From Gammaproteobacteria bacterium (lineage in GTDB: Bacteria > Pseudomonadota > Gammaproteobacteria > SZUA-152): a stretch of DNA of 47,829 nucleotides. Positions 36,663-45,554 of this stretch are shown here, in pieces. The DNA is taken from assembly GCA_011051755.1 (NCBI GenBank), contig DRKN01000117.1, positions 1-47,829 of the forward strand, in the 5' to 3' direction. How positions within the stretch are numbered: the stretch's first letter is position 1; each line of letters opens with the position of its first letter. The position numbers were made by a program, and so were the translations under genes. The notes under the pieces are model-generated. The model did no database searches. It saw only the letters and a program-made list of their open reading frames with translations, and had not been told where the DNA came from.

Positions 36663-37211
36663 ATGAGCCTAGACCGAGTCAGTTCCGGCAAAGATGTGCC
36701 CAACGACATCAATGTCATTATCGAAATCCCTTCGCACAGCGACCCGGTGAAATACGAAGTTGACAAGGAAACCGGCGCCATGTTCGTGGATCGTTTCATG
36801 AATACGGCCATGTTTTATCCCTGCAACTATGGCTATGTGCCTCACACCTTGTCCGAAGACGGCGATCCGGTGGACGTGCTGGTGGTTACCCCCACGCCGC
36901 TGATCAGCGGTTCGGTGATTCGCTGCCGTCCCGTGGGCATGCTGAAAATGACCGATGAGTCCGGTGTGGACGCCAAGATTCTCGCCGTGCCGGTGGACAA
37001 GCTGGCCGTGCAATACCGCGGCGTGGAAAAGTTGGACGATCTGTCACCTCTGTTGCTGGATCAGATTTCCCACTTCTTCGAGCATTACAAGGACTTGGAA
37101 AGCAACAAATGGGTGAAGATCGATGGCTGGGTCGGTGTCGACGAAGCCAAGGCCGAAATCCTGGCCTCTGTGGAACGCTTCAAGACCTCACCTGAGAAGC
37201 CTTGCTTCTGA
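36663..37211 (+). CDS. ppa: Inorganic pyrophosphatase
   Basis: This soluble family I enzyme hydrolyses pyrophosphate. The 182-residue protein begins at ATG 36663 with CAGGAG upstream. The acidic site residues lie in VKYEVDK, the YNYGYVP-type CNYGYVPHT segment, DGDPVDVLV (family signature DGDPVDV) and DAKILAVP. It follows the PPi-phosphofructokinase by 600 bases on the same strand, so PPi supply and removal are encoded side by side. Confidence 0.96.
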   Translation: MSLDRVSSGKDVPNDINVIIEIPSHSDPVKYEVDKETGAMFVDRFMNTAMFYPCNYGYVPHTLSEDGDPVDVLVVTPTPLISGSVIRCRPVGMLKMTDESGVDAKILAVPVDKLAVQYRGVEKLDDLSPLLLDQISHFFEHYKDLESNKWVKIDGWVGVDEAKAEILASVERFKTSPEKPCF

Positions 37212-37382
37212 AGCAGGGCCGACGACCGACGGCGGGTGCACGTTGCCCGCCAGCGGCCTTGCCATTCCCCCGGCGAGACACCAGCAACGATCAGAGTCTG
37301 CCGCCAGCAGGCGGTCATTCCGCAGAGACGCCCCCCCTGCATAAAAATTAACTTAATTTATTTGCCGGGCTAATCTTTTTGC

Positions 37383-37604
37383 ATGTCCAGCGATCCCTGC
37401 CTGCGTTTTGAAGATCTGCCCCTGGGCGAGCGCAAGCGGGCGCGTACCCGCCTAGCCCTGTTGGATGCGCTGCTGTCGCGCATCGAGCAGATTCCCGTCA
37501 AGGAACTGTGTGCCGAGGTGGAATGGCTGGGCTGGACTTTGCAAGCAGGTTTATCAACCCGTGTCCGAACCTTTCAGTGCGTAAGCCTATCCCACCCACT
37601 TTAA
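37383..37604 (+). pseudogene. Truncated TetR-type regulator (N-terminus only)
   Basis: The frame reads FEDLPLGERKRARTRLALLDALL and VKELCAEVE, the first helices of a TetR-family DNA-binding domain. It then departs after residue 46 into unrelated sequence and stops at residue 73. A complete TetR protein has about 200 residues and a helix-turn-helix after this point. The rest is absent, so this is a stump left by a deletion. Confidence 0.65.
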
Positions 37605-38100
37605 GTGGGTGCTTGTTGAGTATCAATATTTTACGGCAGTTCAGGAATTTTATCGGGCAAAGGCGCCTATTTAACAGGGTATTTTTGAACTTGAATTTAA
37701 GTTCTGTGCAAAAAATGGGGTAACCAGGGGCTGTTCGTGCGGGCACTCACTACCTGAAGGTTAGAGCGCAAAATAAGAGGGGTTCTCATTCGGACTTCAG
37801 GTTAAGCGCCGGGACGCCGGATTATGTCACCATCGCCAATATTGGCTGCCAGCTCCACATGACGGCCAAGGTAAACGTTCCGAGCAAAGGTTGGCGAGTT
37901 ATCGGACAGAGCATCAAAGCCACCAGATGTAGTGTGCGCCATGCGCACAAGCTGGACATCCACCCCCTGGCGCTCTTCCGTGCTGAACGGTTACCACCTC
38001 ACTATCCACCGGCATCGATATCCGATCATACCCAACCGCCGCGCGCACAGTGCACGCTACGGGCTGAATATAAAATCTGTCCAGGACAAGAAACAAGCCC
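37605..38100. other. Gene-poor remnant region between the TetR stump and uppP
   Basis: About 500 bases without an intact gene. At 37592-37609 the palindrome ACCCACTTTAAGTGGGT lies at the stump's end. On the minus strand 37802-38075 holds two open stretches in different frames (SMPVDSEVVTVQHG, then VRMAHTTSGGFDALSDNSPTF and NVYLGRHVELAANIGDGDI, ending at a TAA) that look like one protein broken by a frameshift. I do not recognise the family. Confidence 0.45.
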
Positions 38101-38898
38101 TTACATAAACAGCAGCAGCAACACCCCACCCAGCACCAGACGATAGATCACGAAGGGCAGCATGCCGATGCGCTCCAACAGCTTGAGGAAGAAGTGAATG
38201 CAGACATAGGCGGTGATAGCCGAGGTCACCACGCCAATGATCATCACCCCCCAATCCACCGGCACTGCCTCTTTGGCCAGATCCAATCCCTTGAGGCCAC
38301 CGGCCAGCACGATCACCGGGATCGACAGCAGAAAGGAAAAGCGCGCCGCGCCCTCGCGCGACAGGCCTAGCATCAGTCCGGCGGTCATGGTCACACCGGA
38401 ACGTGAGGTACCGGGAATCAGCGCCACGGCCTGGGCGATACCGATAATCAGGATATCTTTCCAGCCGAGTTGATATTCGTCACGCTCACCGCGGCCCTTC
38501 GCATCCGCCCACCACAGCAGCAGGCCGAAACCGATGGTAGTGGCGGCAATCACCAGCTCCGAACGCAGCTCGACCTCGATATAGCCCTTGAAGGCCAGGC
38601 CGGCAATACCCACGGGAATGGTGCCCCACAGCACCGCCCAGGCCAGCCGGCTGTCTTTCGTCTGCTGGCGGGTAAGCAGCGAGCGGCTCCAGTCGCGCAC
38701 CATGGGCGCCAGCTCACGGCGGAAATACAACACCACCGCACTCAGGGTACCGAGGTGTACGGCGACATCAAAGGCCAAGCCCTGATCCTCCCAGCCAAGC
38801 AGGCGCGGCAGCAAAATCAGATGCGCCGAACTGGAAATGGGCAGAAATTCAGTAAAACCCTGTAATAAGGCCAAGGCAATGGCGTGTAGGTGATCCAT
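38101..38898 (-). CDS. uppP: Undecaprenyl-diphosphatase (UppP/BacA)
   Basis: UppP dephosphorylates undecaprenyl diphosphate, recycling the lipid carrier for peptidoglycan and other surface polymers. The 265-residue membrane protein shows GFTEFLPISSSAHLIL near residue 15 and PGTSRSGVTMTAGL near 170, the two conserved motifs with the catalytic Glu, His/Ser and Arg. Seven or eight membrane segments can be seen. It starts at ATG 38898 and stands alone. The enzyme also confers bacitracin tolerance. Confidence 0.96.
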   Translation of the reverse strand: MDHLHAIALALLQGFTEFLPISSSAHLILLPRLLGWEDQGLAFDVAVHLGTLSAVVLYFRRELAPMVRDWSRSLLTRQQTKDSRLAWAVLWGTIPVGIAGLAFKGYIEVELRSELVIAATTIGFGLLLWWADAKGRGERDEYQLGWKDILIIGIAQAVALIPGTSRSGVTMTAGLMLGLSREGAARFSFLLSIPVIVLAGGLKGLDLAKEAVPVDWGVMIIGVVTSAITAYVCIHFFLKLLERIGMLPFVIYRLVLGGVLLLLFM

Positions 38899-39011
38899 GG
38901 AATCAGTTGATCCTTTGTCAGTCTGTCAGTCGAAGATTTTCGTCACTATTAACGCAGCACAAAGGTACGAAAAACACGGGGAAATGGATCACGTACCTCG
39001 GTGACAAACAG

Positions 39012-39701
39012 TTACAGCTTTTCGGCAATGATGCGCGCCTGCCGACCGTCTTTCAGTGCCGTGGCCTCCAGCACGCGGAAGCCGGTATTCTCGAGCATGA
39101 ACACCAAGTCGTCGGCAGAAAAACGATTATGCTCGATGAAATGGATGAACAGGTCTTCCAGCGCCTCCGGCGGCGTATCGGTGGCAAACACATCCAGCGC
39201 CGTATCGTCGAGATACTGCTTCAGCGGTGCGCGCACCCAGTCCAACATATACAGGCAACCGCCCGCTTTAAGACAGCGGGCGACCTCCCGCAGGGCACGC
39301 ACCGGCTGGTGCATCTCGTGCAACACCATGGAAGCCACCGCCGCATCGACCACACTATCTTGCAGCGGAAAATGAGGATCATGGAGATCAGCGGCAATGG
39401 TCTCACAGCCCTCGGGTAGGTCGACGGCAGCCTCCAGCATGTACTCGGCACATTCCACACCAATGGCACGCACCTTTGGGTAGCGCGCCGCCAGAGCCCT
39501 GAGCAGCATACCGGGGCCAGTGCCCAGATCAAGAATCACCGGCACATCGGACAATGCCGGTTCTATATGTTGTTCCCACATCTCCCAGAAGGTCTCATTA
39601 AAACGACCGTCGAAGGTGTCTTTCATCATTTGTGCAAAGGCCTCACCGTCGCGGTGATGTCTGGCCAGCATGTCTTGGGTCTGCCTGAGTCTGTCGTTCA
39701 T
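39012..39701 (-). CDS. Class I SAM-dependent methyltransferase
   Basis: The 229-residue protein starts at ATG 39701 with GAGGAAATG upstream. The SAM motif I is VILDLGTGPGMLLRAL, followed by GVECAEYMLEAA (acidic ribose-binding end) and VDAAVASMVLHEM. The N-terminal helix region (MLARHHRDGEAFAQMMKDTF) resembles methyltransferases of small molecules. The substrate is unknown. A longer frame upstream lacks a ribosome site. No operon partner is adjacent. Confidence 0.85.
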   Translation of the reverse strand: MNDRLRQTQDMLARHHRDGEAFAQMMKDTFDGRFNETFWEMWEQHIEPALSDVPVILDLGTGPGMLLRALAARYPKVRAIGVECAEYMLEAAVDLPEGCETIAADLHDPHFPLQDSVVDAAVASMVLHEMHQPVRALREVARCLKAGGCLYMLDWVRAPLKQYLDDTALDVFATDTPPEALEDLFIHFIEHNRFSADDLVFMLENTGFRVLEATALKDGRQARIIAEKL

Positions 39702-40276
39702 ATCATTTCCTCTTTTATGAACGTAGTCTCTCATACCAATCGCAGATATAGCTAGAGCGGAAAAGGACAGTGACACCATCTAAAACAGACGCCTTGAGAC
39801 GACGGTAGGCGCCTTTCCGTAAAAAACCACTTTTGGCAGGCGAAGCGCGTTCTCACGGAGATGGCGGTACTATCTGCAGAGAACATAACGCCACCGATGT
39901 CCTCCTCATTGCCCCGAAGGGACGCCGGCAAACAGACAATGGCGGTGTTGAGGCCCTTGAAAACAGTCTCCCTTTTCCAGCGGGCTATGCCGACATAGTC
40001 ATCTGTTTACCCACTTTTGTTTACCCACTTTCTCTCTGTATTTTACCTAGATCATTGCAAGTGATCGTGCCTGCGCAGTGCCGCACAAAGTAGATGCTTG
40101 AGGCGAGCACTTGTAGGACTTAGGTTTTAGTATGAGACACTACATTAGCTTTTTTGTTATGCATTTCATGGGGCGGTTTCAGCCGCGAATGGATTGGCCT
40201 TTAATCGTGGCTGAAACCGCCCCCACCCGTCACTCTTTTACCATGGAACAATCCTGAATCCGAGGCTTCAGGACAA
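39702..40276. other. Intergenic region between the methyltransferase and midA
   Basis: This 575-base gap holds no supportable gene. A 13-base direct repeat GTTTACCCACTTT occurs at 40005-40017 and 40019-40031. A long palindrome of the GGTTTCAGCC family is at 40170-40223. Short frames around 39833-40093 show no family pattern. Confidence 0.5.
40170..40223. repeat. Palindromic repeat GGTTTCAGCC family after midA
   Basis: GGGGCGGTTTCAGCCGCGA pairs with TCGTGGCTGAAACCGCCCC over 19 bases with one wobble, around a 16-base loop. It lies 53 bases past the midA stop and may act as its transcript end. It is related to the element at 22542-22598. Confidence 0.85.
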
Positions 40277-41491
40277 TCACAACTTGCCACGCAAATCCTG
40301 TAACATGAAACCACGCAACGGCACATCGTAATTGCGTCCCAGCGCCATCACCTTGAATAGCTCCCCCATGTCGCCCGGCAGGGTCAGGGTGCGTACCTGC
40401 TGTGCCAGGCGCAGTTGCTCGCGCTCGTCATCCGACTGCGCCAGTTCGGTAATACCGTTGGCGAGCAAAAACAGACCCTGGGTGTTGTAGCCCAGCACAT
40501 CCAGGCCACTGTCCACCGCGCACTCGGCGATGGCGGTGAAGTCCACATGGGCGGTGATGTCCTGCAAGCCGGGGTAGACAAAGGGGTCGTCGTGGACGCG
40601 ATGACGGTAGTGACACATCAGGGTGCCACGGTCACGCTGCGGGTGGTAATACTCGTGGCGTGGAAAACCGTAGTCGATCAATAATACCACGCCAGCCTGC
40701 AACAGGGTGGCGACAGAACCGATCCAGCCGCCAGCGGCGAGATTCAGCTCCGACACGTAGCCCTCGGGCAGGCCTTCACCCCGCATCGCCAGACCTTGCG
40801 CAAGCGCCACATCGCCAATCCCGGCGCTGCACCACTGGAAACGCCCATCCCGCCAAGTCACGCAGCGCTCCGTGAAACCATCGGCCTCGACCTGAAAAAG
40901 GTGTACTGGCAGGGCATCAAGCAGCTCATTGGCCAATACCACGCCACGAAAGCCGCCGTCGGGAAGACTGTCCAGCCACTGCACCCGGGCGAGCAGATGC
41001 GGCACCTTTTGTGCCAGGGTCTCGTGCTGCCGCTGGCGCAGATCGGCACTCAGCTCCAACAGAAAATACCGCTCGGGCAAGCGGCCCAGCAGTGCCAGCT
41101 CGGCCAGCAGATCCGCCGCCATGATACCGGAACCGCCCCCCACCTCCAGCACATCGCCACCCCCGAGGTTTTCCAGCACCTCGGTCGTCTGCCGCGCCAG
41201 ACAGCGGGAAAACAACGGTGAGATTTCCGGCGCGGTCACAAAATCGCCGCTAGCGCCGAACTTCTGGCTGCCGGCGCTGTAATAACCCAGACCAGGGGCG
41301 AACAGGGCCAGCGCCATATAGCGCGCAAAGCTGATTTGCCCACCGGCACCAGCAATCTCATCGACGATCAAGCGGATCAGCGCCATGCTGTGCGCCCGGG
41401 CCTTCTCATCCGGCTCGGGGAGGCGCACCAAGGCCTCGCCGGCCTGCCGAAGGGTGTGCCGGGAAGTGGCTCTGGAAATGGGGATGTTCAT
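40277..41491 (-). CDS. MidA/NDUFAF7-family SAM-dependent protein methyltransferase
   Basis: The 404-residue protein belongs to DUF185. It has GQISFARYMALALFAPGLGYYSAG, GDFVTAPEISPLFS, a SAM-binding DVLEVGGGSGIMAADLL, and VLANELLDALPVHLF. The eukaryotic member NDUFAF7 methylates an arginine of complex I subunit NDUFS2; in bacteria the substrate is unknown, and I infer a similar protein methylation. The start at ATG 41491 has a weak ribosome site; an in-frame extension through the palindrome is unlikely. It diverges from folM. Confidence 0.86.
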   Translation of the reverse strand: MNIPISRATSRHTLRQAGEALVRLPEPDEKARAHSMALIRLIVDEIAGAGGQISFARYMALALFAPGLGYYSAGSQKFGASGDFVTAPEISPLFSRCLARQTTEVLENLGGGDVLEVGGGSGIMAADLLAELALLGRLPERYFLLELSADLRQRQHETLAQKVPHLLARVQWLDSLPDGGFRGVVLANELLDALPVHLFQVEADGFTERCVTWRDGRFQWCSAGIGDVALAQGLAMRGEGLPEGYVSELNLAAGGWIGSVATLLQAGVVLLIDYGFPRHEYYHPQRDRGTLMCHYRHRVHDDPFVYPGLQDITAHVDFTAIAECAVDSGLDVLGYNTQGLFLLANGITELAQSDDEREQLRLAQQVRTLTLPGDMGELFKVMALGRNYDVPLRGFMLQDLRGKL

Positions 41492-41531
41492 GCTGGGCAA
41501 GATTGGCGCAGGTAGGTTACAGTGTTCGGGG

Positions 41532-41582
41532 CGCCTCTGAGCAACGGCTTGTGCCGAGGCCGCAAGCCGTTGCTCAGAGGCG
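41532..41582. repeat. 20-bp palindrome between midA and folM
   Basis: CGCCTCTGAGCAACGGCTTG (41532-41551) and its exact reverse complement (41563-41582) flank an 11-base loop. It lies in the 119-base divergent region, 28 bases before the folM start codon. It could be an operator or a REP-type insertion. Confidence 0.8.
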
Positions 41583-41610
41583 TCCCTCAAACGGTCTCGG
41601 AGGACAAGCA

Positions 41611-42378
41611 GTGGATGATACCACAGAAGCCAACAACGGCCCGCTGAGTGGGCGTGTCGTGCTGATTACCGGCGGAGCCCATCGCATCGGTGCACACACC
41701 GCGCGCACCCTGCATGCCGAGGGGGCAAACCTGGTGTTGCATTACCGCAGCTCACGTAACGCCGCCCATACCCTGCAAAGCGAACTCAATCAAAACCGCG
41801 CCGATTCCGTGGTGCTGGTCTGCGCCGACCTGCTCGACGAAGCAACCCTGCCAGCCCTCATCAGTGACGCCAGCTCGGCCTGGAAACGACTGGACGTATT
41901 GATCAACAACGCCTCCACCTTTTATCCCACCCCCATCGGCAAAGCCACTCCGCAACAGTGGGAAGACCTGTTCGGCTCCAATCTCAAGGCGCCCTTTTTC
42001 CTCGCCCAAGCCGCCGCGCCACACCTCAAAGCCCGCCGCGGCTGCATCGTCAATATCGTCGACATTCACGCTGATCGACCACTCAAACGTCACCCCATCT
42101 ACAGTATAGCCAAGGCAGGACTGGTCATGCTGACCAAGGCGCTGGCCTGTGAACTGGGGCCGGAGATCCGCGTCAATGCCGTCGCACCGGGCGCCATCCT
42201 CTGGCCGGAAACGGACATGGATGAAGTCACCAAGCAGCGCATCATCAACCGCACCTTTCTCAAGCGGCAGGGCAGCCCGGAACATATCGCACGGGCGGTG
42301 CTGTATCTGATTCGGGATGCCGAATACACCAGTGGCCAAGTGCTGACGGTGGATGGTGGGCGGTCGTTGAATAGCTAA
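41611..42378 (+). CDS. folM: FolM-like pteridine reductase (short-chain dehydrogenase)
   Basis: The 255-residue SDR starts at GTG 41611 with CGGAGGA upstream. The cofactor loop is TGGAHRIGAHTA and the catalytic Tyr-Lys is YSIAKAGL, with VNAVAPGAILW and YTSGQVLTVDGGRSLNS near the end. LVLHYRSS is the NADPH-preferring basic end of strand 2. FolM reduces dihydromonapterin to tetrahydromonapterin and can reduce dihydrofolate. folK and folB lie 2.6 kb downstream, which supports the pterin role. It is divergent from midA, and the DUF938 gene follows. Confidence 0.86.
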   Translation: MDDTTEANNGPLSGRVVLITGGAHRIGAHTARTLHAEGANLVLHYRSSRNAAHTLQSELNQNRADSVVLVCADLLDEATLPALISDASSAWKRLDVLINNASTFYPTPIGKATPQQWEDLFGSNLKAPFFLAQAAAPHLKARRGCIVNIVDIHADRPLKRHPIYSIAKAGLVMLTKALACELGPEIRVNAVAPGAILWPETDMDEVTKQRIINRTFLKRQGSPEHIARAVLYLIRDAEYTSGQVLTVDGGRSLNS

Positions 42379-42455
42379 AAAGATCACCGCTCACGGCAGA
42401 GCACCCTACCGCCGATTGAAGTGGCGCGGGATTACCCATAGACAATACATTGGCC

Positions 42456-43052
42456 ATGAAACCCTTCGCCGAATCCTGCGAACAGAACAAACACCCCATT
42501 CTCGCCATACTGCGTGAGGAATTCGCCCAGGCCTCGACGATTCTTGAAATCGGCAGCGGCACCGGACAGCACGCCGTATTTTTCGCCAACGCACTACCGC
42601 ACCTGCACTGGCAAACCAGCGACTGTGCCGGAAACCACCCCGGCATCCTCGCCTGGCTGAACGAAGACGGCGGCGACAATGTACTCCTGCCACTGCCGCT
42701 GAACGTCAGCCAGGATCCCTGGCCCCGGCATCGCTACGACGGCGTTTTCAGCGCCAACACCGTGCACATCATGGGCTGGGCGGAAGTGGAAAAACTGTTC
42801 GAGGGGGTTGGGCGGGTACTTACTCCAGGTGGACGCTTCTGTCTTTACGGCCCGTTCAACCGGGAGGGAAAATTCACCAGTGAGAGCAATGCGCGCTTCG
42901 ATACCTGGCTGAAGCAACGAGACCCGAAGAGCGGCATCCGTGACCGTGCCGCGCTTGATGAACTGGCTCAGGAACAGGGTCTGCAACCTGTGGCCGACCA
43001 TGAAATGCCGGCCAACAATCGTATCCTGGTGTGGCGACGAGAAGAGCGTTGA
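42456..43052 (+). CDS. DUF938 SAM-binding protein
   Basis: The 198-residue protein reads KPFAESCEQNKHPILAIL, ILEIGSGTGQHAVFFA (SAM motif I), HWQTSDCAGNHPGI and SANTVHIMGWAEVEKLFEGV. These are the hallmarks of DUF938. The family is widespread in gammaproteobacteria and resembles class I methyltransferases, but the substrate is unknown. I start at ATG 42456; a TTG six bases upstream is less likely. It follows folM by 77 bases on the same strand. Confidence 0.9.
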   Translation: MKPFAESCEQNKHPILAILREEFAQASTILEIGSGTGQHAVFFANALPHLHWQTSDCAGNHPGILAWLNEDGGDNVLLPLPLNVSQDPWPRHRYDGVFSANTVHIMGWAEVEKLFEGVGRVLTPGGRFCLYGPFNREGKFTSESNARFDTWLKQRDPKSGIRDRAALDELAQEQGLQPVADHEMPANNRILVWRREER

Positions 43053-43093
43053 CCCGGTATTTATAGATTAAGTGCAGTACGTCGTTCCAGGCA

Positions 43094-43254
43094 ATTAATT
43101 CTACTCCGTTACAGTTAACTTGCGGAGTCAATATTCCCACCCCAAGGAGTGGGGTATTGGGAGGAATTCACCCACTACGTATTGTTCAATACTTGTTCGC
43201 AGCAAATTGTGGGGAATTGACCCCTCAGATTAAAGTAATAGAGTAGAATTAATT
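43094..43254. mobile_element. MITE-like element with imperfect terminal inverted repeats
   Basis: The ends AATTAATTCTACTCCGTTAC (43094-43113) and, reversed, the same with two changes (43235-43254) match over 20 bases, and similarity weakly continues inward for about 45. The 161-base element codes for nothing. A dyad ACCCC-AAGGAGT-GGGGT lies inside. No target duplication is certain. The other 216 bases of this gap show nothing further. Confidence 0.6.
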
Positions 43255-43429
43255 TCACCCCCTAACCCACTATTTGGTGATATGCGCCCGCAATGACGGT
43301 ATTAATCAATACCTCTTGGCGTTCCCTGTGCACTCCGCTCAGGGAATGTATGAGAATGATATTAATCCGGCAACAATATAAGGAAAAAATTGGGAAATGG
43401 GAAATATGGGTTTGTTCTAAACGAAAAAA

Positions 43430-44608
43430 CTAATCCTTCAGATTTTCGGCAATTTCACGCATCCGCCCGACATCGACCTTCGCCCCCGCCGACTGCTGGT
43501 TAACTAGCTCCAGGAAGGGGATCAACTCTTGCAACAACGTGGACAGATGCGGCTTGAGGCGATGCAGATTGCCATGGCGTATCATCGCCAGCGCCGTGTC
43601 CATGCGCGGACAGATTCTGTCCACGGCGAACCCGTCATCATCCTGTGACACCTTGTCCGCGACACAGAAACGATTGCGGCCGTCCTGTTTGGCACGATAC
43701 AGGCGCTCGTCCGCCACGCTCAACAAGGCCTGCAAATCGTCACCATCGAGCGGCCGCAGGGCAATACCCAGGCTGATGGTGACCGGAATCCGCCGGCCGT
43801 CGCACTTGATCGTCAGGGATTCCACAGCCTTGCGCAAACGCTCGGCGAGGACGATAGAGGCCAGCCGGTTGGTGGCCGGTGAGCAGACCACGAATTCCTC
43901 GCCACCGATACGCGCCACCGTGTCCTCTTCGCGCAGATTGTCCGACAGGGTTGCCGCCACCCGCTTGAGAATTTCATCGCCGACCGGGTGACCATGAGTA
44001 TCATTCACCGTCTTGAAGTGATCGATATCAATCATCAATACACTGAAATAATCCTGCTGCCGGCGCATCAGTGATAATTCCTTGCCGGCGATCTCATCAA
44101 AGAAGCGCCGGTTGGCAAGCCCGGTCAGCGCATCCGTATTGGCCTGCGCCCGCAGCTCACACTGGCTGGCCTCCAGTTGGCGAATGGTCTGTGCCAGCTT
44201 GAGATGGGCACGCAGACGCGCCAATAGCTCAATGCGATCACTGTCCTTGGTCAGAAAATCATTGGCGCCGGCATGAAAGGCGCGCTCACGGGCCGCAGTA
44301 TCATCCGCCCCGGTGACGACAATCACCGGCAGATTCTGCATACGCGCCGCGTGATTTTCACGCAGACGCCGGATCAGGCCAAAACCATCGAGATGCGGCA
44401 TGGTGAGGTCGGTGATCAGCAGTTCGATATCGGCGTCCTGCAGCAACAACGTCCAGGCAACTTCGCCGTCCTCCGCCTCCAGTGGCTGAAATTCATCCTC
44501 TACCGCACGTTTCAACGACATGCGGATCGTCGGTGAGTCATCGACGATCAGGATCAGCGGTTTATCTTCTTTTGCTGCTGTGCTGCTTCCTGCACACCCC
44601 TCGTTCAT
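43430..44608 (-). CDS. Response regulator with GGDEF domain (PleD-like diguanylate cyclase)
   Basis: The 392-residue protein has a receiver domain (residues 17-135) with acidic DD at 23-24, the phospho-acceptor Asp67 in LLITDLTMP and Lys121. A GGDEF domain follows: IDIDHFKTVND and GGEEF at 235-239. An inhibitory RxxD (REED) stands five residues before it. A C-terminal helical stretch of about 75 residues follows, of unknown role. It should make cyclic di-GMP when phosphorylated by an unseen sensor kinase. The start has a GGAGGG ribosome site. No kinase is adjacent. Confidence 0.94.
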   Translation of the reverse strand: MNEGCAGSSTAAKEDKPLILIVDDSPTIRMSLKRAVEDEFQPLEAEDGEVAWTLLLQDADIELLITDLTMPHLDGFGLIRRLRENHAARMQNLPVIVVTGADDTAARERAFHAGANDFLTKDSDRIELLARLRAHLKLAQTIRQLEASQCELRAQANTDALTGLANRRFFDEIAGKELSLMRRQQDYFSVLMIDIDHFKTVNDTHGHPVGDEILKRVAATLSDNLREEDTVARIGGEEFVVCSPATNRLASIVLAERLRKAVESLTIKCDGRRIPVTISLGIALRPLDGDDLQALLSVADERLYRAKQDGRNRFCVADKVSQDDDGFAVDRICPRMDTALAMIRHGNLHRLKPHLSTLLQELIPFLELVNQQSAGAKVDVGRMREIAENLKD

Positions 44609-44760
44609 ATTTCCCTCCTCGCCGCTAGTGGCGCATTGAACTCACCTGGGTCTTTCATGAATTTGCATGAAAGATCGTGCTGGGCACGGATTCCTCAGGG
44701 CCTTGATTCGGCAAAAATTCCGAAAAAATCCCCTATCTGAATAGCGCTGACTTAACATTG

Positions 44761-44910
44761 AAAATGCCGTCATTCCGGGCAAAACACCGTGAAAACCCGG
44801 ACAAAAGCCCTTTGTACGCTGGACACCCGCCGGGCGAGCAAAGCAAGCAATCCAGGCGGCCAGGGCGGTCGTATATACGGGATGCTCGTCTGCGCGGAAA
44901 TGACGGTATT
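44761..44910. repeat. Interspersed repeat with TCATTCC/GGAATGA-type ends
   Basis: The left end ATGCCGTCATTCCGG (44765-44779) and the right end CGGAAATGACGGTAT (44895-44909) are imperfect inverted repeats around about 115 bases. The pattern is that of the common GTCATTCC...GGAATGAC intergenic repeats. The frame that crosses it (44642-45034) is not a gene. The rest of the 370-base gap before folK shows nothing else. Confidence 0.6.
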
Positions 44911-44978
44911 CCGGGTCTCTCAAGCCATCAGTCACTACCATTCGTCTCGTACCCACTACACTCGCGCGGGGCGGGACT

Positions 44979-45506
44979 TCATAAAATATCCGGGCCAGTT
45001 CCTTCTGTTGTCGGCACCTGCCAAGAAAACACAACCGGTCTCAATACCGGCCCGTCTTTATCAAACCTTCCCCATAACTGGGCAAAGGTTTTGCCCGCCT
45101 CAGGATGGCGCAGATCCGGCGCGATTTCGGCCAGCGGCCAGAGCACAAAGGCGTAGCGCAGAATCTCGTCGCGCGGCACATGAAAGCGCGCCGTACTGAT
45201 GATCTCATCACCGTACAGCAACAGATCCAGATCCAGGGTGCGTGGAGCGAATTTCCCGCCGCCACGTACGCGACCATTGCGATCCTCGATGGCGGCCAGC
45301 ACATTCGCTACGCTGTCGACGGACTCTTGCGTATCAAAACCCACCACCAGGTTGTAAAAGGCATCACCGGCGAAACCCACGGCCTCACTTTCATAAACCG
45401 ATGACAAAAGCAGCTCACCGTAATGGGCGCGCAGATCGGCGACGCCGGCGCGAATGCTGGTATCGCGTTCAACATTGCTGCCAACCCCGATGAACACCTG
45501 TGGCAT
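44979..45506 (-). CDS. folK: 2-amino-4-hydroxy-6-hydroxymethyldihydropteridine pyrophosphokinase
   Basis: HPPK transfers pyrophosphate from ATP to the pterin, a step of folate synthesis. The 175-residue protein has FIGVGSNVERD, YNLVVGFDT, RGGGKFAPRTLDLDLLLYG (the family signature GPRTLDLDLL..., here APRTLDLDLL) and HVPRDEILRYAFVLWPLAEIAPD. The PLH.R-type HPR motif reads FHVPRDEI, a modest change. It follows folB by 48 bases in a folB-folK unit on the minus strand. Confidence 0.95.
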   Translation of the reverse strand: MPQVFIGVGSNVERDTSIRAGVADLRAHYGELLLSSVYESEAVGFAGDAFYNLVVGFDTQESVDSVANVLAAIEDRNGRVRGGGKFAPRTLDLDLLLYGDEIISTARFHVPRDEILRYAFVLWPLAEIAPDLRHPEAGKTFAQLWGRFDKDGPVLRPVVFSWQVPTTEGTGPDIL

Positions 45507-45554
45507 CAGCCGTTCTCTCCGTCCTGGGCACCACGCTCGATGCCTCTTTCGCCT

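Noticed and set aside
44642-45034. 130-residue minus-strand frame near folK.
   Set aside because: It crosses an interspersed repeat with TCATTCC-type ends and overlaps folK in another frame.
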